From Trichomonas vaginalis G3 (lineage: Eukaryota; Parabasalia; Trichomonadida; Trichomonadidae), in NCBI RefSeq assembly GCF_026262505.1, contig NC_067205.1, positions 620,001 to 684,000 on the forward strand: DNA of 64,000 bases, in the 5' to 3' direction. A program made the position numbers and the translations under genes. The notes under the pieces are model-generated. The model ran no database searches, was not told where the DNA came from, and was given only the letters and a program-made list of their open reading frames with translations. Of the stretch, positions 39,401-50,890 are shown in pieces. Position 1 is the first letter of the stretch, and each line of letters begins with the position of its first letter.

Positions 39401-42400
39401 ATATAAACTTACGGAAATGCTGAAAAAAGTATTGAATGTGAAGATATTAGAAAATAACATTTTTCTAACATCGTAGAAAACTCATGAAAACATTTATTTT
39501 TGACACTTTCACAAAAAACATAAAAAAAGTGAGTTAAAATGAGATGTTTACTGAACTGGCTGAATGTCGCCTTCTGTAGTTATGTAGAATGGTTGACCAG
39601 AGAAGTGAAGAGACCCTTGAGAATTTGGTTCATTCTTGGAAAGGGTTCTCTCTGTTTGGAAGTAGTATCAGGACGCTTGGCAAAGAACTTTATAATGGCT
39701 TCTTTCTTTGCTTGCTTTATGTCTCGTAGGCTGTCCCGTCTGGTATTTGAATTGGATTCAGTCGAAGTCTCAGATTCAAGGCAGCCCTTCCCGTTATCAA
39801 CCGTGTTAAACAGCTTGCCTTTTACATTCTGCCTGAGGAAGTCTTTAACAAGCTCGTTAATTTCAATTAGGTAAATTGCCTCGTCGGTTAGGTTCGACCT
39901 CGACCATTGCTACTGTCAGAAAAAGTACTGCTACTGTCGAAAAAGTACTGCTACTGTCAGTAAAAGTACTGCTCGTAGCAGTAAAAACTGCTGCTACTGT
40001 CAGTAAAAAGGAAATTTGAGAGGGGTTTTCGACGATAAAGTACTGCTACTGTCAGTAAAGTACTGCTACTGTCAGTAAAGTACTTGCTACTGTCAGAAAA
40101 AGTACTGCTACTGTCAGAAAAGTACTGCTACTGTCAGTAAAAGTACTGCTAGTAGCAGAGATTTTTTATCGTTGTGGTCCGACGGTTAAGCCACAAACGA
40201 ATGTCGACGTCCCACCAACCGAGTCCATTCCCAAACCAGAGGAACCTAAAGAACCAACAGTTCTCCTCAGCACCTCAGTTCCAGCAGAAGTATCCTCCGA
40301 ATTAACTACCAATTTCCAACCTCAAGGTTACTACCCACCACAAGGCTTCCCGAACTACCCTCCTCAGCCTAATGCCTTACTGCCCAACCCTTGGATGTTC
40401 AGCAAGCTCCACCCAGCAATTCCAATCTCAGTCCAAGAGGAGACCAAGACTTCGAAGAAGGTCTGAACCGCTTACGCAAAGAGTATGCTACAGCTCCAAT
40501 TGAGAGAAATGTTGTTCCCCGGACCAAAAATAAATTTAGGTGAAGAGGTGAGATTTCACTCCTTTTTTTCACCTGTTTTTTCACCCTCTTGAATTTCATG
40601 AATTTTATATTTAATGTTTCGTTAAGCCACTTTGTGCCGTCAGTCAGTCAGTCGTCAGTTTAGGAAAGACTTTAGAAATTGTTGGAAAATAAGTCCTGGG
40701 AAGAGTATTATTAAGGCATTTTGTGAAGAATATAGCAACCGCCGGAATTCGGACTGTTTGCTTTTTATACAAATTCCATGCAGGAAATTCTTGAGTTTTG
40801 GTTGAAAGAATACGGTGGAGCCAAAATTGGCTCGACCTCAAACAAGCATTTTAATGAGCTTCACAAGGGTGTTATGAATGAATTCAAAGGTATTTACATA
40901 CATCCTGACCCTCGTTCATTTTGTTGCTGAATTCAGCAAAATATATTTAGGTGAAGAGGTGAGATTTCACCTCTTTTTTCACCTGTTTTTTCACCCTCTT
41001 GATTTTCATGAATTTCCTTAAGATAGAAAAATAAAGTTAGTTTTATTTTTATTTATTTTTTTATTTTGTATTAAGAACAGATATGTCACAATCGGCACAA
41101 CAACAATTTCAAAAACAGCACCAAACTTGTTGTCATGAATCCAACATCTATGTTAGTAGAAATGAAAGCTTCATTCCTTCTTCATATACTTTCGAAACAG
41201 AAATACAAGAATAAGCAGGAACTTTTAACAAGTAATTTAGACTGTAGTGCGAAAGATGAAACAAATGAACAGTATCTTTATGAAAATGGAGGACCTCATC
41301 GGACCATTTGCCTAAACTAACCTGAAATTCAGCAGACAAAAACTAACTATTCCTGATTCGACGAAATGAAGTCAAAGCAACTGACTCAGTAGAAATAAAG
41401 AGTTCATACGAAAGGTAAATTATGAATTCTTGGTTTTTCATTCAACCATAAAGTTATGGCAAAGATTGCGGACATGGTATATTAAGAACATCTCTGACAT
41501 ATATAAATCTGGTGAGTTTAAGACATACGACAACTTTTGTTTCATTAGCTGCAAAATGTGTTGGCAGATAAGAGATAAAGATAGAAGAGGTAAGGTATGG
41601 ATGAACAGATAAAACCAACTGCTTCAGATTTAAAGAAAACCATTACGCCTTGGTTGTTTTAGCAGGTAAGGTTTCAGAATATACGCAAAATGAACCCGCT
41701 ATTTCTAAATGTAAAGCAACAATGAGGAAATATAACTACTCCGTCAAGAGATAGAAAGAATGCGAAACGACTATGCAGACTTAAAGAAAAGAAGCAGAAA
41801 AGCCAGCAGAAAATAAAATGGACATGTTAGAATTTCTGAAACAAAACTATCCAACTGCTGACGATATCCTTCTATGCAGTAACGTCAAGAAGAAGTATAA
41901 AGAAACCTTCAGCATTGTAAAACATTCGATGTACTAAAAGAAGAAATAGAAGCTACGAAACTGTTTAGGATTTCAAATATTACATCGTACAATCATGTAA
42001 AACGCTTATAAATAACTGGGGTGAAAATTAGGTGAAAAAAGAGGTGAAATCTCACCTCTTCACCTAAAATATATTTTATTGAATTCAGCCAACAAATTCT
42101 GCAGTAAAATAATTTTGAGGGCATGTGGTCAAACCGTTGAGTTTTCACAAAATTTAAAAATAACGTTTACCATGTGAAAACGTTATAAAATAACTGGGGT
42201 AGAAATGAGGGTAGATATCGGGTTAGATCTAACCATCTACCCAAAATATATTTTTATTGAATTCAGCACAAAAATCATGAATTCCTTAGATAGAAAAATA
42301 AAGTTAGTTTTATTTTTATTTATTTTTTTTTTGTATATTTGTGTAAGACAGATATGTCAACAACAGAGAACACAACAACAGTTAGTCCATGAAGCTATAA

Positions 42401-44215
42401 ATGAAGATACGAGTTAATACAGTTTAACAAACAACTCCGTCTCATTCGTTCAGTCAAAGACGATATGTACCAAATGCCAAGTATTTTGACAGCTGTTTTG
42501 CACCCGACAATAAGAAACCACAAGACTGTTTAGGAACCAAAGCACTATTGAACTATTAAATGAAGCTGAAAAATTCGACTACGAGAAAAAATTGCCAACG
42601 GTTTTGAGAGGATATTATGTACATAGACTTCTTGTAAATGTGTAATAAACAGAAATTCATCAAAAGTGACAGCTCTCATTTTTAGACATTTGTAAATTCT
42701 AAATTGAATGAGAAAAATGAAATATACTAAGCATAATACAATATTCTAGATTTAATTATTTAATGGAAAAAGTTAGTTTTGAGAGTATTTCATAGGCATA
42801 TAGAATGAAATCTTCTGAAAAATAATATACATAAACTCATCATTATTTTCTAATATTAACTATTTTATATTAAAAATCAAATTCAATTGATCTTAAAACG
42901 CGAGGTAAACCTCAAAAATTACGAATATAATGAGTGGGATATAATGCTTATCTATCATAAAACCATATTGAATATATAATTTTTGCTTTACGCTAATTTT
43001 GACGACAATTAGCAAAAATGTTAATGTTAACACTCAGTCCATTGAATATGAAAAAAAAAATTGACTTTGATTAAATGTTTTTATTTATCATGCATTTCTT
43101 TTGCGACCGGGGCGGCGACAAATTGCCCGCCAGTATAGTATTCAATTTTTTTTGCATTTTTGGTGCACACGAAGAGGATCATGTAAACTTCTAGATATTA
43201 GCTTCTTAGGGTGCACCCATATGTACGTTTATTTGAGAGGAGGAGGATTACCTCTCAATTTTGAGGGATTTCGTTAGTTTATTTTCTCGATGAATATGCA
43301 ATAAAATTTGATTTTTACCTTATCAATATACTTCATCTAATATACACATGTTCATGTAAAAACTTTTTTCCAAAATCCTCAGAATTAAGGGATTTTTGAA
43401 TTTAAGAATTTTTTTCGAATGTTTTCGAAAAAAAAAATATTTCAGAACAGCCTTAACGGCTAAGATTTAGGACAATGTTAAGTATCAAAAAGAAAAGGAG
43501 GTCTGATATAGACACATATATCGTTGAAGTTGAAATAAATCTCTAATATTTGAGCCCAAAATTTCAAATTTTAATTTATTTGAAAAAAGAGGCACCCGTA
43601 TGTACGTTTATTTGAGAGGAGGAGGATTATATTTTTGACAAGGGTGAAACATTATGAATATGTTAATTATATAATAATATGTATTATTATAAAAAGAAAA
43701 ATAACAAGCACGTTAAAATTTTTCTTTCTTTGATTTTTTACAAAATCTACTTAGAATTATGCAAAATATGAGACTAAATAATTATAAATTTCAAGTTAAA
43801 TTTTAATTTGATAAATAATTTAAATTTCAAAATATCAAGTTCAGTTCGACTATGTATGTAGTAATTCCTCAATAAAGTGCCCAAAACCTATTAAAATATA
43901 TAAACATTTTCAACATTTTAATGTTTTTTATTTAAAAATTTGATGGAATATGAGCTTCAAAACAATTATTATGTAAATAAAAATAATTAAATATATGTAT
44001 TTATTCGTATTACAACCGTAGTAAGTCGTTCTTCCTTTCTTCTACTGAGTTTTGAATTTGATTTGAATTGTAAAGAGATTCAAAGGGAAAATACTAGCGC
44101 GATAAAAACTACCTCCATGAAAGGGTCATAATGGAGTCAAGTTGTATTTTTGATATTTTTTTGCTTTTCGAGCCTAAATAGGTAGCCAAGATAATGCCTA
44201 AAAATAGCTAGGTTC
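36434..44215 (+). mobile_element. Maverick, block 2: noisy second copy of about 26147-33936
   Basis: Follows block 1 gene by gene, including polymerase B, the 29.2-29.9 kb divergent promoter repeats, all cassettes and modules, the fold-back left arm and much of its insertion, but with small length changes every few tens of bases in coding and non-coding DNA alike. All genes are broken, with dozens of breaks. Even density in spacer DNA argues against normal decay and for unpolished sequence. Individual genes are not listed again. Confidence 0.75.
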
Positions 44216-44218
44216 TAA

Positions 44219-44355
44219 TATAAATTGTTACTGGAATAACACTGAGGGAGGAGGAACCATACACATCGCGTTTCAGGATATACGCAAACAACGGGACAAA
44301 GTAAAGAATACATGCCACCTTACATGACAGTTTACGCATGGTATAGAAATGCTTA
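44219..44355 (+). pseudogene. Fibre gene 3' remnant
   Basis: Matches the last 140 bases of the fibre gene at 21993-23774, including the codons for the ending AWYR. Truncated at the block junction. Confidence 0.7.
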
Positions 44356-45312
44356 GTCGTCATTTTCAACTTCTTTAGCATATTCGTCAGGAGTTGTCTT
44401 ATATTTGTTAGGAACTGTCTTTGAAAGTATACCACCTTGAACTTTGACAAGTTTGAAACGAGGTCTGACAATAGTAGTTTTATCTTCTGCTTGCAGTGTG
44501 TACATTTTGCCATGTTTGCCTAAAACTTCATAATATTCTCTTGTATACTTTCTTCTATTTTTACGAACACGAATGTGAGTACCTGTCGGGTTCCCATTGT
44601 TGTCATAGTCAATAGTATTTTCATATGGGTCGCGTTTAGGTATTTCTATTTTTACTTTGTCACCTTTCTGAAGTTTGAAGCCCGGCATTCTTTCTTGTTT
44701 GTCTCTTTTGACTAAATTATTAAATATATAGTCTTTCTCTAAGTCAGGGTTGTTTTTCATTTCTTCGGGGGAGTGGTTTCCCAAACCTTTTTGTTTACGG
44801 CTATTGTAAATATTTAAAACTTGTCTCATCTTTGCCATGGAGAAGTGTCTATATTTGTCGTCATATGACATTTCATTTGCTTCACCACCTTGTGGTTGGT
44901 TTAAGTCTCTTAACATTTTTATACAACCGTCAATGACACCAAGAGCAGAATGGTTTTGGTCGACAATGAAATATTGGTTTACATTTTTTGAACGCAGATA
45001 GTTTTTTACATCATCTGATTTGAAAGAACTTTCACAGTCAGATGTCAGTTTTGTTGGATGGTATTTGTCAACGAATATTGTCAAAGCAGTTTTCACATCT
45101 AAAATATTTTTGGACCATAATGGTATGGCTTCACAGTATCTTGTGTTTTGACCGACAAATATTAGCCAGTATGGTGGTCCATCTGTTCTAACTCTCGGAA
45201 TGTTTTCCAAGATATCCATAAACCAAGCATTTGGTGTTGAACTAAAGATTTTTATCATGAGTGCTTTCTTTGTCGCTTTAGAAACATAGGGGTCCTTGTT
45301 TGGATTCGTCAT
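44353..45312 (-). CDS. Maverick integrase (retroviral-like, c-integrase)
   Basis: 319 residues, looks whole. The rve core includes AWFMDILENIPRVRTDGPPY, YWLIFVGQNTRYCEAIPLWS, LTSDCESSF and NHSALGVIDGCIKMLRDLN, with acidic residues at D,D-35 spacing. The C-terminal part (FKLQKGDKVKIEI, then RPRFKLVKV) resembles an SH3-like DNA-binding tail. Joins element ends to target DNA and makes the short target duplication. Starts head to head with the gene at 45330, sharing a 17-base promoter gap. Confidence 0.92.
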   Translation of the reverse strand: MTNPNKDPYVSKATKKALMIKIFSSTPNAWFMDILENIPRVRTDGPPYWLIFVGQNTRYCEAIPLWSKNILDVKTALTIFVDKYHPTKLTSDCESSFKSDDVKNYLRSKNVNQYFIVDQNHSALGVIDGCIKMLRDLNQPQGGEANEMSYDDKYRHFSMAKMRQVLNIYNSRKQKGLGNHSPEEMKNNPDLEKDYIFNNLVKRDKQERMPGFKLQKGDKVKIEIPKRDPYENTIDYDNNGNPTGTHIRVRKNRRKYTREYYEVLGKHGKMYTLQAEDKTTIVRPRFKLVKVQGGILSKTVPNKYKTTPDEYAKEVENDD

Positions 45313-45329
45313 TTTTTATCCTATAAGAA

Positions 45330-45727
45330 ATGGGTTTATTTGGCGCATTAGCAGGAGTTGCATCCAGATTTTTGCCCGCAGTGGGAACAATAGCCAGAGG
45401 TGTATTTGGAGTTGGAAGGAAGATTTTGAGTACATTAGGTATACTTAAAGAGAAAGCACAACCTATTATACAAACTGTACAGAAAGGTTGGGATGTAGCA
45501 CGAGATGCAACAAATCTTATTCCAAATCCTGAAACAAGAGGAAAAGTTCAAGGATGGATGGACAATGTAGGAAGACAAGCAGGAAACTATTATAACAAAG
45601 CAAATGACTACTATACCAAGCAGGACACTATATGGACCAAGGTGAAAGATTCTTTAACAGAGGATATAACCATGCACAACAGTGGGTAAACAATAACCAA
45701 CCTCAACCGCCTCAAGTGGGAATGTAA
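45330..45727 (+). pseudogene. Copy of the glycine-rich amphipathic protein
   Basis: Near-identical to 24747-25148 over most of its length (GLFGALAGVASRFLPAVGTI). Broken, about one break. Confidence 0.7.
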
Positions 45728-45745
45728 ATTTTTTACTGAGATGAA

Positions 45746-45896
45746 ATGAACAATACAGCATTGAGACAAATGGGTTCAAGATGGATTTGTCGACTTCCAG
45801 CAGTTACACAACGTGTTTGTCAAGTTCTTCCTATATCCAGGAAGTTTTAGACCGACTTAAAAAAAACAACAACCAGTTGAAAACAAACCAAACTAA
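45746..45896 (+). pseudogene. Copy of the small protein at 25168
   Basis: Begins MNNTALRQMGSRWICRLPA. The same ACTGAGATGAAATGA leader with a two-codon upstream frame. Broken, about one or two breaks. Confidence 0.5.
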
Positions 45897-45915
45897 AATT
45901 TTTTACTGAGATGAA

Positions 45916-46496
45916 ATGACCGAAGAAGTTGAAACGGTAGATTTGACACACACAACAAAAATTCAGAACCATTGTCAAAACCTGTCAAAGAACTTACAGA
46001 TGAAGAGAAAAATTCAATAATAGAAAGTGCCAGGTCTGGAAATACAAACCCTAACTACAAAGTCACTTTTCATAAAAATGGAACGGCTAGTATCTCAAAA
46101 AAGAAACAGACTCTCACAAATAAAATATTGAAGTCTGAAGGAGCTTTCGAGACAACAGATGGAAAAGTTTACTTCACTGACCAACAGTTCATTATAGAAC
46201 ATCTCATTGACTTAGAGTCGAAATATTCTAAACTTTACAACAAACAAAAAGTTGAAAGGAAAACAAAAACAAATGGCATATGATATTTATGAAGATGTTG
46301 ACGAACAACTGTTCCTGCAAGTGAAGTAAAGTCAGAGGAACCGAAAAGTGACGAAAAACGATAGAAGAAGAAAAACCAAAAACTGAAGATAAACCAAAAC
46401 CAAAGTTTAGTTTCCAAACTAAACCAAGTCAACCTTCATTAGCTGGTATGGGTTGGCGTCAAAGACTTATGGCAGCAGGCGGTTATGTTAAAGTAA
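45916..46496 (+). pseudogene. Copy of the acidic hypothetical protein at 25340
   Basis: Same domain order as 25340-25924; the middle (KVTFHKNGTASISKKKQTLT) is clear. Broken, a few breaks. Confidence 0.6.
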
Positions 46497-46527
46497 AGAA
46501 AAAAATATTTTTTTTTTTTTTATAAAA

Positions 46528-48673
46528 ATGCCCCATATAGAATGGATAGAAAATCTGCTAGAATAAAAGCAGTTGCAAAGATATGGTTGGAGAGTTTCGA
46601 AGAAGTTTAAATATAGGAAGGGAAGACCCATAAAAGTCTATGACAAATTGTCTGGTCTTCGCTACGAAATGGATTTGGAAACAGCACGTGCAAATTATCC
46701 AAACAGACTAGAGAGGTTAGAAGAAGAACGTCTTATGGACATGCCTTTCGATGTTAGTGAACCTCAAGTTGAAGGACACGACGGCTTTGCCAGATTTACT
46801 GGAAACATGACGAACAATTGCATCCTTTGAGAAGGAAAAAAGGTAGTGCAGAGGATGGTCATGCTCCCATGGAAAGAACAAGATATGCATATGAGAAGTA
46901 CGTGAAGTTAGAAGTCAAATTACATCTGGTCGAACCTTTACAGTAAACTTTGACGAAGGAAAGAACAAAGAAGGCTTCATGGGAGTACTTGCTGCAATTC
47001 AAGACGGAAATAAGAAAGGACACAATCTCAGATTGACCATAACAGATTTGGATGGTCACATTTACTATGCACATGGCAATGTCACAACAGCTGCAATGCT
47101 TCTTGACGCTTTCAAGACTACAAAGAGAGAACAAATGGTTGACTCCGACTCAGACATTTTGAATGCAATTGAAGGAATTGCAAGTGTCAAGTTCGAATGG
47201 TACCAACCTAACCCTCAAGCAGTCAGACAACATGCTGGATACTTCCGTTCATAAATAAGTCTGACATTGACTTGACAAGGTATGGAATTTACAATTCAAT
47301 TGAAACAATTGTCAACGAACCTTGTATTCTTACATGTCTCAGGAACTCTGGTCTTGTTACAGAAGAGAAGATGAAGTATCTTGAGTCATGTGTGAAGACA
47401 AGGTACATTCTCAGAGGTCAATTGGCAAAAATTGCACCGTTGGCAAATGTCAATATCCGAGTCAACATACCTACAGCTAAAGGTTCTTCACATGACGACT
47501 ATGTTGTTGAGTTCAATTTACCATGGTTGAAGATTGCAATTGTCCACAACCACTTCATGTTGAACGAAAGTCTTACAAACCCATTCTTTGGTAAAAGTAA
47601 GTGCAACATTGTCAGAGCTGTAAACATTCTTTTCGAGAAAGGTTTGTTGGAACCAATTCCAGATGACAAGCTGACAGAAACTTTTGTACCAAAAGACGAA
47701 ACAAACTTTTCACTGTTAGCAAGACCAAAAGTTGTTCCAGACAAAGTTCTAGTACAAAAGAAGTACACAATTCCACAAGGAGTTGGATTGTTCGGATACC
47801 AACCTGAACCAGAAGAACTTCCAATGAGGTTGCAAGAACTTCAAGATGCTATAAACAAACTTCCATTGAGACATCCAATTGACGTCAAATTGTATTGGAG
47901 AGCATCTGAGTTAGGTCAGAAGGTTTTATATGAAACAGGTTGCTTCGACGATGTTTATGAGATAACAGGAGAAGTTTCTCAGAAGATAAGAGACTCAGTT
48001 GAATTTCCACGAACTAGACCAATTGGTTGCGACAAGTTCGACTCAGATGAAAAGATATACTATGTCGACCTTAACGCTGCATACATGAGGTTTGTCCAAT
48101 ATATTCCGACTGGAATTCCAAACGAAGATGGTGAGTTCCCTGGAAGGAACTATACAGTTGGAAAAGTCATACAACAACTGTATGATATTAGGAAAGCTTC
48201 AAACCCCAAACTTGCAATGACACTCAAATTGCTTATGAATTCGACATGGGGATATTCCATTAAGAAACCTCAAGAGATGAAGAGTAAACATTATGAGAAG
48301 GTCGACAACTTTGTTGAAAGGTTTTCTCCTTTTGTTTTGAAGTACGAATTCACTCAAGGTCAAAGTGGCTTAGTAACCACATTAAACCTATTGTCGAACA
48401 TTGGTCTTACCCTCAGTTCGCAAAGGCAGTCCTTGACAACTACAACAAATTCTTCTCCGAAGTCAAATCCAAAGTGAAGGTTTACTATGAGAACATTGAC
48501 GCACTCATGACGAACGAAGAAGGGTACAAAAACTCATTGAAATGGGCATGGTCGGTGAAAAGATGGGTCGATTCAAATTGGACAAAATTTTCACCGAAGT
48601 TCATGTCCTCTCCAAGCGTAAGTATTGGGGCATACTTGAAGACGGCACAGAAATAAAACATTGCATGAAATAA
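46528..48673 (+). pseudogene. Maverick DNA polymerase B, second copy
   Basis: Same layout as 25956-28105. The long open part 47272-48477 carries TRYGIYNSIETIVNEPCIL, motif A (YYVDLNAAYMRF), and motif B (LLMNSTWGYSIKKP); motif C lies after it. Preceded by a T-rich leader. Broken, about three or four breaks. Confidence 0.85.
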
Positions 48674-48831
48674 AAATTTTTATATTCCTTCCTAGCTAAT
48701 TTCCGTTTAATTTCATGGTCGCCCTCGGAGTCTTTGAATCGGACAGGTCGAGTTACACCATTCTTGGTCTCAAACTCATATATAACCTGTTTGTCTGTAT
48801 TTTCGTCGACTATGGCACGAGACACGAACAT
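48601..48831 (-). CDS. Possible small Maverick protein
   Basis: 76 codons from the ATG at 48831: MFVSRAIVDENTDKQVIYEF then RPVRFKDSEGDHEIKRK. Its last third is antisense to the PolB end, which lowers confidence. Divergent from 48862, 30 bases apart. Absent from block 1. Confidence 0.35.
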   Translation of the reverse strand: MFVSRAIVDENTDKQVIYEFETKNGVTRPVRFKDSEGDHEIKRKLARKEYKNFYFMQCFISVPSSSMPQYLRLERT

Positions 48832-48861
48832 TGACCAAACGGACAAAAAGTGTCATTTCGG

Positions 48862-49083
48862 ATGGTCAAGCAGCCAATCGCATTCGAGCACTTCGAAGAA
48901 GCCTTACGTTCCAAGGGAGAGGATGTCTGGTGCAAGGCAGAGGTCATGAAACTCTACGAGCAGTACATCCTCAATGCCTGGGAGGACAAATCGTCCTTGG
49001 ATTGGCAATTCTACCAACTCCTCTGGGACGACCTCCTACGCAACTGGATAACGAAAGAGTCCAATTCAAAGGTCGGGAACTAA
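48862..49083 (+). CDS. Small hypothetical Maverick protein
   Basis: 73 residues: MVKQPIAFEHFEEALRSKGE, then YEQYILNAWEDKSSLDWQFY and LLWDDLLRNW. Helical, tryptophan-rich, family unknown. TCATTT (48853-48858) sits just upstream as an initiator and decides the start at ATG 48862. Part of the segment special to block 3. Confidence 0.55.
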   Translation: MVKQPIAFEHFEEALRSKGEDVWCKAEVMKLYEQYILNAWEDKSSLDWQFYQLLWDDLLRNWITKESNSKVGN

Positions 49084-49170
49084 TTTTGCAAATTACCCTT
49101 AATTTACATACTTATCCAAATAAACACCTAAATTTACTTGGGGTTTCCCCTAAAATAAATTTTTTTACTC

Positions 49171-49857
49171 TTAGAACCACTCGAGGTTCTCCTTACGGTT
49201 GTTGAGCTTGTCACCGTCAATGTGTCTGACCCTCGTCTTCTTGTCTGGATTTGGAACCCATTGCATACCGACAAGCCTTCCCATGGAAATTGAACCGTAA
49301 TTCCGAAGGTTAAGGTTCAAGTGTCCCAAGTTGTTGAGGACTGGGGTAAGAACCTTGCCTGTCTCCTTGTTGCGGATTTGGTATGGGTAGGGTTGGGAAA
49401 TTTCGTAAGCGTCATCGACAACAAGGGTTGCCCAAACTTCCTTTTCTTCGTGTTTCTCTTCTTCTTCTTCCTCTTCTTCCTCTTCTTTGATAATACCTTC
49501 GGCAATTCTGTGTTCACGAAGTACGGTGTTGCATGTTCTGTCCTTTCCGAGTACCTTCCAGATGGCGTCTATCTCTTCGAAGAAACGGTAGATGAGTCGG
49601 GCAAGGTTTTGGTTCTCTATGTTGTATTGGCGCAAGGTTTCCGCGAAATCGTTCAGGACTTTCTTATTGGAAGCTTGGTTCGTGAGGACTTCGACTTTGA
49701 GATTGGTTATCTCTTCCATAAGACTACTTTGGAGAGTCTTAATGGTGTTTGACAGATGAGCGTTCAATTGGGCAATTTGAATTTGAATTGGGCGCTTGTC
49801 TGGCAACCTTGAAAGGACATCTGCCATTGTGTTCGGCTTCGGTGCTTGTTCGGACAT
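49171..49857 (-). CDS. Coiled-coil protein with C-terminal NUMOD4/HNH-like domain
   Basis: 228 residues. The N-terminal half is helical and coiled-coil (IQIQIAQLNAHLSNTIKTLQ), followed by a run of ten glutamates. The C-terminal about 80 residues read YEISQPYPYQIRNKETGK, LNLNLRNYGSISMGRLVGMQ, and RVRHIDGDKLNNRKENLEW, the pattern of NUMOD4 plus HNH_3 (GxVxLxxxGxxxxxxxHxLV..HxDGxxxNNxxxNLxW), typical of phage HNH endonucleases. The first histidine position differs, so activity is uncertain. Only in block 3. Confidence 0.7.
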   Translation of the reverse strand: MSEQAPKPNTMADVLSRLPDKRPIQIQIAQLNAHLSNTIKTLQSSLMEEITNLKVEVLTNQASNKKVLNDFAETLRQYNIENQNLARLIYRFFEEIDAIWKVLGKDRTCNTVLREHRIAEGIIKEEEEEEEEEEKHEEKEVWATLVVDDAYEISQPYPYQIRNKETGKVLTPVLNNLGHLNLNLRNYGSISMGRLVGMQWVPNPDKKTRVRHIDGDKLNNRKENLEWF

Positions 49858-49889
49858 CGAAAAAATGAAGTGGTTTGAGAATGGCGGTT

Positions 49890-50474
49890 TTACTTCAAAA
49901 AGCTTGTTATGACAGTTATGTCATACAACAAGTTTAAAATAATATCTTGTTCTTCTTCTGAACGTTTGTTGTCTCTTCCGATAAAAGTTTGGAACATGAG
50001 AACCAAAAAACGTTTTTTGAGATTGTGGAAGAGTTCAGGCAAACGTTCATATTCCGGATATGTTGGGAGCAGTTCGAAACATCTGAGCTGACTTTCGGAC
50101 AAAATTGGGACAATGTCAACAAATTCATCTTTGGTCGGACTGCTTGAAGGTAAGTCCCTTACATGTAAGTAGCTCTGGTAAAGTCTTCTCATTTCTGCTA
50201 ACTTTTGGAGTATAGCTTCGTAGTTTAGAAGTTTTAATTTTAATTGTCTTATTCCACTCTTGACATCTAAACGGTAACTATCCATGAGGTCAAGAGTAGC
50301 TTTGGTAGCTTTAAGTGGAGCTATCTGTTCCTTGACTCCTGCAATTTTGGTTGCAATTGTGATTTGAGCTCCTTCAAGTTCGCCGTCTATGTCGTTCTCA
50401 ACGTCTTCAACTATGGCTTGAAACTCTTCATCGGTCCATTGAGATTGGTGTGGGACGAATTTAACTTGCTTCAT
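49890..50474 (-). CDS. Hypothetical Maverick protein, helical
   Basis: 194 residues: WTDEEFQAIVEDVENDIDGE, then a helical middle (IRQLKLKLLNYEAILQKLAE) and ESQLRCFELLPTYPEYERLP. No family recognised. Lies in the segment where block 3 differs from block 1. Confidence 0.6.
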   Translation of the reverse strand: MKQVKFVPHQSQWTDEEFQAIVEDVENDIDGELEGAQITIATKIAGVKEQIAPLKATKATLDLMDSYRLDVKSGIRQLKLKLLNYEAILQKLAEMRRLYQSYLHVRDLPSSSPTKDEFVDIVPILSESQLRCFELLPTYPEYERLPELFHNLKKRFLVLMFQTFIGRDNKRSEEEQDIILNLLYDITVITSFLK

Positions 50475-50515
50475 TCAAAAAATGAAAAAAATGTTTTTAC
50501 TCTAAACGTTAAGGT

Positions 50516-50890
50516 TTACTGAACTGGTTGGATGTCGCCTTCACAGGTTATGTAGAACGGCTGACCCGAGAAGTGAAGGAGAGACTGAATTGCCAATTTC
50601 ATATGGGGTAGGGGGTTCTCCTTGTTTGGTATTTTTATCCAAGGACGTTTGTTTAGGAACTTAACAAGAGCTTCTCTTTTGGCGTCCTTTATGCCATCGT
50701 AGGCTGTCCCGTCTGGTATTTGAATTGGAATTCCAGTCGAAGTCTCGAGCTGAAGTGTAGACCTTCCAGAAATAGTGGTGAACTTGACCTTGGGCTTCAT
50801 GACTTTGCGCAAGTAGTCTTTTACGCAGTTGTTAATTTCAATTAGGTAAATTGCCTCGTCAAATCCTTCTGGCATTCCGAGTCCTTCCAT
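50516..50890 (-). CDS. Conserved hypothetical Maverick protein (copy of 29230)
   Basis: From the ATG at 50890 about 124 residues: DEAIYLIEINNCVKDYLRK, LQLETSTGIPIQIPDGTAYD, ending LLHFSGQPFYITCEGDIQPV. Upstream in-frame codons belong to the repeats in the divergent promoter. It marks where blocks 1 and 3 become similar again. Confidence 0.65.
   Translation of the reverse strand: MEGLGMPEGFDEAIYLIEINNCVKDYLRKVMKPKVKFTTISGRSTLQLETSTGIPIQIPDGTAYDGIKDAKREALVKFLNKRPWIKIPNKENPLPHMKLAIQSLLHFSGQPFYITCEGDIQPVQ

Noticed and set aside
36434-44215. Short open frames in block 2
   Set aside because: All are fragments of genes already described in block 1, within a block of poor sequence quality.
49317-49752. 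Open frames antisense to the HNH-type gene
   Set aside because: Phe/Leu-rich shadow of the glutamate run; no start signal.
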